A stretch of DNA of 10,132 nt from CAIYRG01 sp035318785. Lineage in GTDB: Bacteria; Pseudomonadota; Alphaproteobacteria; Micropepsales; Micropepsaceae. How positions within the stretch are numbered: the stretch's first letter is position 1; each line of letters begins with the position of its first letter. Below are positions 7,047-10,132 of the stretch, in pieces. The notes beneath the pieces were generated by a model that saw nothing but the letters and a program-made list of their open reading frames with translations, did not search any database and was not told the DNA's origin. The stretch lies in assembly GCA_035318785.1 (NCBI GenBank), contig DATHDZ010000107.1:1-10132 (forward strand), written 5' to 3'. A program made the translations under genes and the position numbers.

Positions 7047-7156
7047 TTTTCTTCCTTCCAGGCCGTTTCGGCAGTTTTGGCCTTTGACCCGTTGTTGATC
7101 TCGAACAGTTGGACAGTCGGCCAATCCGCTTGAATGGGGCATGAACGGGCAGTCAG

Positions 7157-7177
7157 CCTCAAACGGTGCCGTTGAGG
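7157..7177. repeat. Hairpin-forming inverted repeat upstream of the antigen-like gene
   Basis: CCTCAAACGG (7157-7166) and CCGTTGAGG (7169-7177) pair over nine bases with one bulged A and a 2-base centre. It lies in the 192-base gap between the amidohydrolase stop and the start of the 17 kDa antigen-like gene, about 110 bases before that start. No T-run follows, so an operator or leader hairpin is likelier than a terminator. The rest of this gap shows only the ribosome-binding site near 7051-7060. Confidence 0.4.
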
Positions 7178-7238
7178 TAACGCTATCGGGGGCTGAGAGT
7201 TGCGTAGCGCTGGACCCCGGTCGGCAGCTATGCCCGCG

Positions 7239-8210
7239 TCAATTTGATTTGGTGAAGCCGTACAGACTTTCTGGGTTCTCAACCAGAATGCGATGGCGCG
7301 TCGCCTCGTCCGGCGCCCATTGGGAAAGCAAATCAAACAGGACCGCGTCGTTCGGTTTGTTGTCAAAAGCGAGATTCGGGTGCGGCCAGTCGCTTCCCCA
7401 AACCATCCGCTCCGGCGCGGCCTTGACATAGGCTTGCGCGACGTTCGTGGCATCGGCGTAGGTCGGCGGCCCGACCTTCGTGTCGATATAGGCTCCGGAA
7501 ATCTTGACCCAGGTGCGGCCTTTGTCGAGCAAGCGGCGAAGCACGGCAAAGGCGGGATGGTTCACACCGGCCGGTTGCGGCAGATGCCCCAAATGATCGA
7601 ACACGAGAGTCGTCGGGAAGCGATTCCACAAATCCTCTGCAGCCGCGATCCGATCAGCCTCCAAATAAATCTGAACATGCCAGCCGAACGCGGCGACTCG
7701 TTTCGCTAAGGGTTCGATCATGTCGAATGTTGTGGTCGCCGTGGGTGGGACCTGGCTGAAACGTAGGCCGCGAATTCCACCATCCGTGAGGACCTCCAAT
7801 TCCGCATCGGTGACGTCGGGCCGCAGAAGCGCGACGCCGCGTGCATTCGCACCCAATCTTGCGATCGCATCCAACGTGACACGGTTGTCGCCGATATAGG
7901 GCGCCGGCGTGACGATCACATTTCTGGTGGTGCCTATCCGCCGCTGAAGCAGGCGGTATTCCTCGACGCGCCCATTGGGTTGGAAAAGCCCGCCGGACGT
8001 TTTAGGGGTAAAGCGCGCGGCATCGTAGATGTGATGGTGACAGTCGCAAGCATTGGCTGGCGCCTTCAATTTCGGCGGTTCGATACCGACCGAATTGGGC
8101 ACGGCCAATTGTGCGCGCGCAGTTTGCGCTTGCGCCATGCCAGCTGCGGTCAAAGCCGTCAGGCCTATCCCTTTAAGGACACTTCGCCTGCCGATGGCCT
8201 CGCCGCTCAT
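7239..8210 (-). CDS. Tat-leader amidohydrolase family 2 enzyme, LigI (2-pyrone-4,6-dicarboxylate lactonase)-like
   Basis: A 323-residue TIM-barrel hydrolase. The leader carries a strong twin-arginine motif GRRSVLKGIG (R8, R9), a hydrophobic segment and an AQA-type cleavage region near residues 27-34, so it is probably exported folded. The active-site strings are ACDCHHHIYD (DxHxH with H58, H60), WHVQIYL (H178), VFDHLGHLP (H206, H209), GSDWPHPN (D274) and the closing NPESLYGF. Together they match the branch that includes 2-pyrone-4,6-dicarboxylate hydrolase and related lactonases, which open ring esters from aromatic or sugar breakdown. LigI itself is cytoplasmic, so an exported relative probably has another substrate. 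The start at 8210 has no good Shine-Dalgarno and lies 15 bases after the cupin stop, which suggests an operon with possible translational coupling. Family is confident, reaction is inferred. Confidence 0.88.
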   Translation of the reverse strand: MSGEAIGRRSVLKGIGLTALTAAGMAQAQTARAQLAVPNSVGIEPPKLKAPANACDCHHHIYDAARFTPKTSGGLFQPNGRVEEYRLLQRRIGTTRNVIVTPAPYIGDNRVTLDAIARLGANARGVALLRPDVTDAELEVLTDGGIRGLRFSQVPPTATTTFDMIEPLAKRVAAFGWHVQIYLEADRIAAAEDLWNRFPTTLVFDHLGHLPQPAGVNHPAFAVLRRLLDKGRTWVKISGAYIDTKVGPPTYADATNVAQAYVKAAPERMVWGSDWPHPNLAFDNKPNDAVLFDLLSQWAPDEATRHRILVENPESLYGFTKSN

Positions 8211-8225
8211 CGCACGATGCGTTTA

Positions 8226-8726
8226 TCAGGGCCAGGCGACCGGACGCGGCACATGCAGCGTCATCAGCACGATCGGGGCGCCACCCGAGGGCGTGATCTG
8301 ATGCGGGGTGTTTTCAGGCACGATGAGGAAATCGCCTTTGGTGATCGCCTGAGGTGAGCCGCCTGCGATCGACGAACCCCCGAGGTTCGCCGCATTGTTC
8401 CGCTTCTCATCTACCAGCTTGCCGCCGGTCACGATCGTTCCCGAGCCTTCGATGACGTACATCATCTCGGCGTCTTTCTCATGCACCGCCGCGGGCGAAA
8501 CCGCGGTGCGGTATTCAAGCTGCGCGCGATAAGGGGCGAGCGACAGGATCGGCTCGGCCGTCAGCGGGGCGTCGCCTTTGCGATCGGCCTTCGCCTTGGC
8601 GATCAGACCCACGACCTCGCTCGACGAAGCGAAGGCCTTCATCGGCGGGGGCGCAGCCGGCTGGGCAAACGCAAGGGGAGCAATTGCCGTCGCGAGAAAC
8701 GTGAAAGCGAGAAGCTGCGCGCGCAT
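8226..8726 (-). CDS. Secreted single-domain cupin protein
   Basis: A 166-residue exported beta-barrel. The start ATG 8726 has GGAGG 7 bases upstream and gives a clean Sec signal peptide (MRAQLLAFTFLATAIAPLAFA, cleaved before QP); the 49-codon extension to 8873 is rejected. Cupin motif 1 is AVHEKDAEMMYVIEGSGTIVTGG, with H82 and E87 as likely metal ligands, lacking the second His of the usual HxH. Motif 2 is GDFLIVPENTPHQI, with H142. The reduced ligand set may still bind one metal. Between them is a Gly/Ser/Asn-rich insert (about 105-128). Secreted cupins of this type act as isomerases, dioxygenases or binding proteins; none can be chosen here. It is the first gene of a two-gene unit with the lactonase-like amidohydrolase, so a role in the same pathway is likely. 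Confidence 0.87.
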   Translation of the reverse strand: MRAQLLAFTFLATAIAPLAFAQPAAPPPMKAFASSSEVVGLIAKAKADRKGDAPLTAEPILSLAPYRAQLEYRTAVSPAAVHEKDAEMMYVIEGSGTIVTGGKLVDEKRNNAANLGGSSIAGGSPQAITKGDFLIVPENTPHQITPSGGAPIVLMTLHVPRPVAWP

Positions 8727-8900
8727 GGGGGGTCCTCCGGTTTTCGACTTTGTTGGATAAACAGGCGCAGGGGCGCTTGCAAGTGGCCGAGAGGGGAGCG
8801 GACGGCGGCGAACCACTATTTCGCGCCCAAAAGCGCGCCTGCAGAAGGGTTGGCTTGTGATAGGATCAGCCAATCACACGGCATATGAAAAAGGAACATC
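8727..8900. promoter_or_regulatory. Divergent intergenic region with TTGGCT-N12-AGCCAA dyad
   Basis: This 174-base region must hold the promoters of both the cupin/amidohydrolase unit and the rightward unit. It contains the cupin ribosome-binding site (8734-8738, minus), AAGGA before the 8901 start, and an inverted repeat TTGGCT (8850-8855) / AGCCAA (8868-8873) with a 12-base centre, about 30 bases before that start. I cannot assign -35 and -10 boxes with confidence. The dyad is a candidate operator for a regulator encoded elsewhere. Confidence 0.45.
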
Positions 8901-9821
8901 ATGCGCGCCAACCCGGAAATATCCGCCGTCCTTGTGATTACCGGTTTCGTGTCCGTAGCGATTGTCGCTTGGCCGGCATCAGGCGCGGAGAACGCCTCAC
9001 CCCTACCGGAATTCGCAGGGCCTTGGGCACGCAACGCCTTCAATTTCGAGCCAATGGCTTCCGGTCCGGTTCCCCTGGTGAATCTGAAGCGCCTGGCGGA
9101 CGGCACGGGCGATGCGGGTCAACTCGTCGGCGATTATAAAAATCCCATCCTGAAGCCCGAGGTCGCGGAAATCGTCAAGAAGAAGGGCGAGATTTCGATC
9201 AGCGGCGAGGCTTATCCCGATCCGTCCAATCATTGTGCACCCTATGCCCCGCCCTTCAATTTCGCGATGCAATTGGGAATGCAGATACTCGAAAAGAAGG
9301 ACGCGCTCACCATCATCTATAATCAGGACGACCAGGTTCGCCATGTCCGCATGAACGGCTCTCATCCCACGCGCGTCACGCCGTCGGCGATGGGCGATTC
9401 CGTTGGCCACTACGAGGGCGACACTCTGGTGATAGACACGGTGGGCATAGCGACGGGCCACCCCTACACCGTGATAGACCGCTACGGCACACCACATAGC
9501 GAGGCTTTGCATGTCGTCGAGCGCTACCGCCTGATCGACGGCGCGGCGGCGAAAGAAGCGCAGGACGTCTATGAGAAGCGCGAAGGCCGGGTGGGAGGCG
9601 TGCCCGGAGCAATGCTCATCAATCCTGATACGAATCTCAAAGGGCTACAGGTCCAAGTCACGGTCGAGGATCCGAAGGTGTTCACCACGCCCTGGTCGGC
9701 CAACGTCACATACCGGCGCGGCAGGGGCGCGTGGCAGGAACAGGTCTGCGCCGAAAATCCGGTCGATTATCAATCCGGAAAACGCGCCGCGGTGCCGCAG
9801 GCAGACAAGCCTGATTTCTGA
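8901..9821 (+). CDS. Secreted protein of an unnamed conserved family
   Basis: A 306-residue exported protein whose molecular function I do not know. The ATG has AAGGA 5 bases upstream, and the leader (ISAVLVITGFVSVAIVAWPASGA, cleaved near residue 29) is a Sec signal. The mature protein includes strings I recognise from uncharacterised exported proteins of soil proteobacteria: ALTIIYNQDDQVRHVRMNGSHP, MGDSVGHYEGDTLVIDTVGI, YGTPHSEALHVVERYRLID and a C-terminal WSANVTYRRG segment. The conserved polar residues (His, Asp, Glu, Tyr) in the middle could form a binding or catalytic site, but no known catalytic motif is apparent. It is followed after 33 bases by the MBL-fold gene on the same strand, so the two are probably co-transcribed and act on one process. 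It is divergent from the cupin/amidohydrolase pair. Confidence 0.85.
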   Translation: MRANPEISAVLVITGFVSVAIVAWPASGAENASPLPEFAGPWARNAFNFEPMASGPVPLVNLKRLADGTGDAGQLVGDYKNPILKPEVAEIVKKKGEISISGEAYPDPSNHCAPYAPPFNFAMQLGMQILEKKDALTIIYNQDDQVRHVRMNGSHPTRVTPSAMGDSVGHYEGDTLVIDTVGIATGHPYTVIDRYGTPHSEALHVVERYRLIDGAAAKEAQDVYEKREGRVGGVPGAMLINPDTNLKGLQVQVTVEDPKVFTTPWSANVTYRRGRGAWQEQVCAENPVDYQSGKRAAVPQADKPDF

Positions 9822-9854
9822 AACCGATCGAACACCCAATTGCGAGGAGATAGC

Positions 9855-10132
9855 ATGAGGATCCGCATCGCCACGGCGCTTACGATTGCGGCCGCATTAA
9901 GTGTGGCAAACGCCGACGCCGAACCTGCCGCAAAAAACATCGACGCCCATCTGGCCGCGGCGAAGGCGGCGGCGGAATTCGATTTCACCGGAACCTTGGC
10001 GCGTGTCTGCATCGCGCCGCAGACGGGACCCGGCCGCGACGTGGCGCCCGGCCCTGCGCCGGATCGCGCAACCTGGTTCACCGATCCCGCTAAGGTCTTC
10101 GATAATCTCTACTTCGTGGGCACGAAAATCCA
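9855..10132 (+). CDS. Exported MBL-fold metallo-hydrolase, N-terminal part only
   Basis: The frame is open from ATG 9855 (GAGGAG 5 bases upstream) to the window end, 92 full codons. The start MRIRIATALTIAAALSVANADA is a Sec signal peptide. The mature start (NIDAHLAAAKAAAEFDFTGTLARVCIAP) and the string DPAKVFDNLYFVGTK match the N-terminal lead-in of exported metallo-beta-lactamase-fold hydrolases, where DNLYFVG is the first strand before the HxHxDH metal site. That site lies beyond the window, so catalysis cannot be checked. It is probably the second gene of a unit with the preceding secreted protein. A true beta-lactamase is unlikely from context, and a lactonase-, esterase- or sulfatase-type hydrolase is as plausible. 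Confidence 0.78.
   Translation, partial: MRIRIATALTIAAALSVANADAEPAAKNIDAHLAAAKAAAEFDFTGTLARVCIAPQTGPGRDVAPGPAPDRATWFTDPAKVFDNLYFVGTKI

Noticed and set aside
6285..7133. Long plus-strand open frame (282 codons) antisense to the antigen-like gene
   Set aside because: Its Val/Leu/Ala-rich translation is the reverse complement of the Asn/Gln repeats (GTT and TTG runs). There is no ribosome-binding site, and the minus-strand frame has a signal peptide and a known C-terminal domain.
7047..7142. N-terminal extension of the antigen-like protein to 7142
   Set aside because: It would bury the signal peptide 32 residues inside the protein; ATG 7046 has its own Shine-Dalgarno.
8727..8873. N-terminal extension of the cupin to 8873
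   Set aside because: The extension is Arg/Pro-rich without a ribosome-binding site, and the ATG at 8726 has GGAGG and starts a clean signal peptide.

Overview
The window looks like part of the chromosome of a GC-rich Gram-negative bacterium, most likely an alphaproteobacterium. The evidence is a TonB-dependent receptor, an OprB-type porin, Tat and Sec signal peptides, and a DUF1194 von Willebrand-type protein, a family I know mainly from Alphaproteobacteria. I see no tRNA, rRNA, CRISPR array, transposase or integrase. Ten protein genes fill it, two of them cut by the window edges, and no gap exceeds about 240 bases.

Layout. Positions 1-1947 (minus) hold a TonB-dependent outer-membrane receptor lacking only its last residues. 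After a short intergenic stretch with a dyad and a strong hairpin terminator (2126-2163) comes a minus-strand run read from right to left: an OprB-like porin (4808-3426), then two tandem paralogous VOC-fold proteins with twin-arginine-like leaders (3324-2785 and 2773-2186). The two VOC genes are tightly coupled, and the run ends at the terminator. Diverging from the porin, across a small region with two dyads, is a secreted DUF1194 protein (4879-5787). Convergent to it is a secreted Gln/Asn-rich protein with a 17 kDa surface-antigen-like C-terminus (7046-5844).

The right part is a divergent locus. To the left run a secreted cupin (8726-8226) and a Tat-leader amidohydrolase of the pyrone-dicarboxylate lactonase (LigI) type (8210-7239). 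To the right run a secreted protein of an unnamed family (8901-9821) and the start of an exported MBL-fold hydrolase (9855 to the window end).

Working together. Every one of the ten products carries an export signal. Two are outer-membrane channels and at least five belong to enzyme-type folds (two VOC, amidohydrolase, cupin, MBL). A plausible reading, which is inference, is an envelope-located uptake and catabolism island in which a receptor and porin admit an organic substrate that periplasmic lactonase, cupin, VOC and MBL enzymes then process. No substrate can be read from the sequence. No regulator, cytoplasmic enzyme or inner-membrane transporter lies in the window, so those parts would have to be elsewhere.
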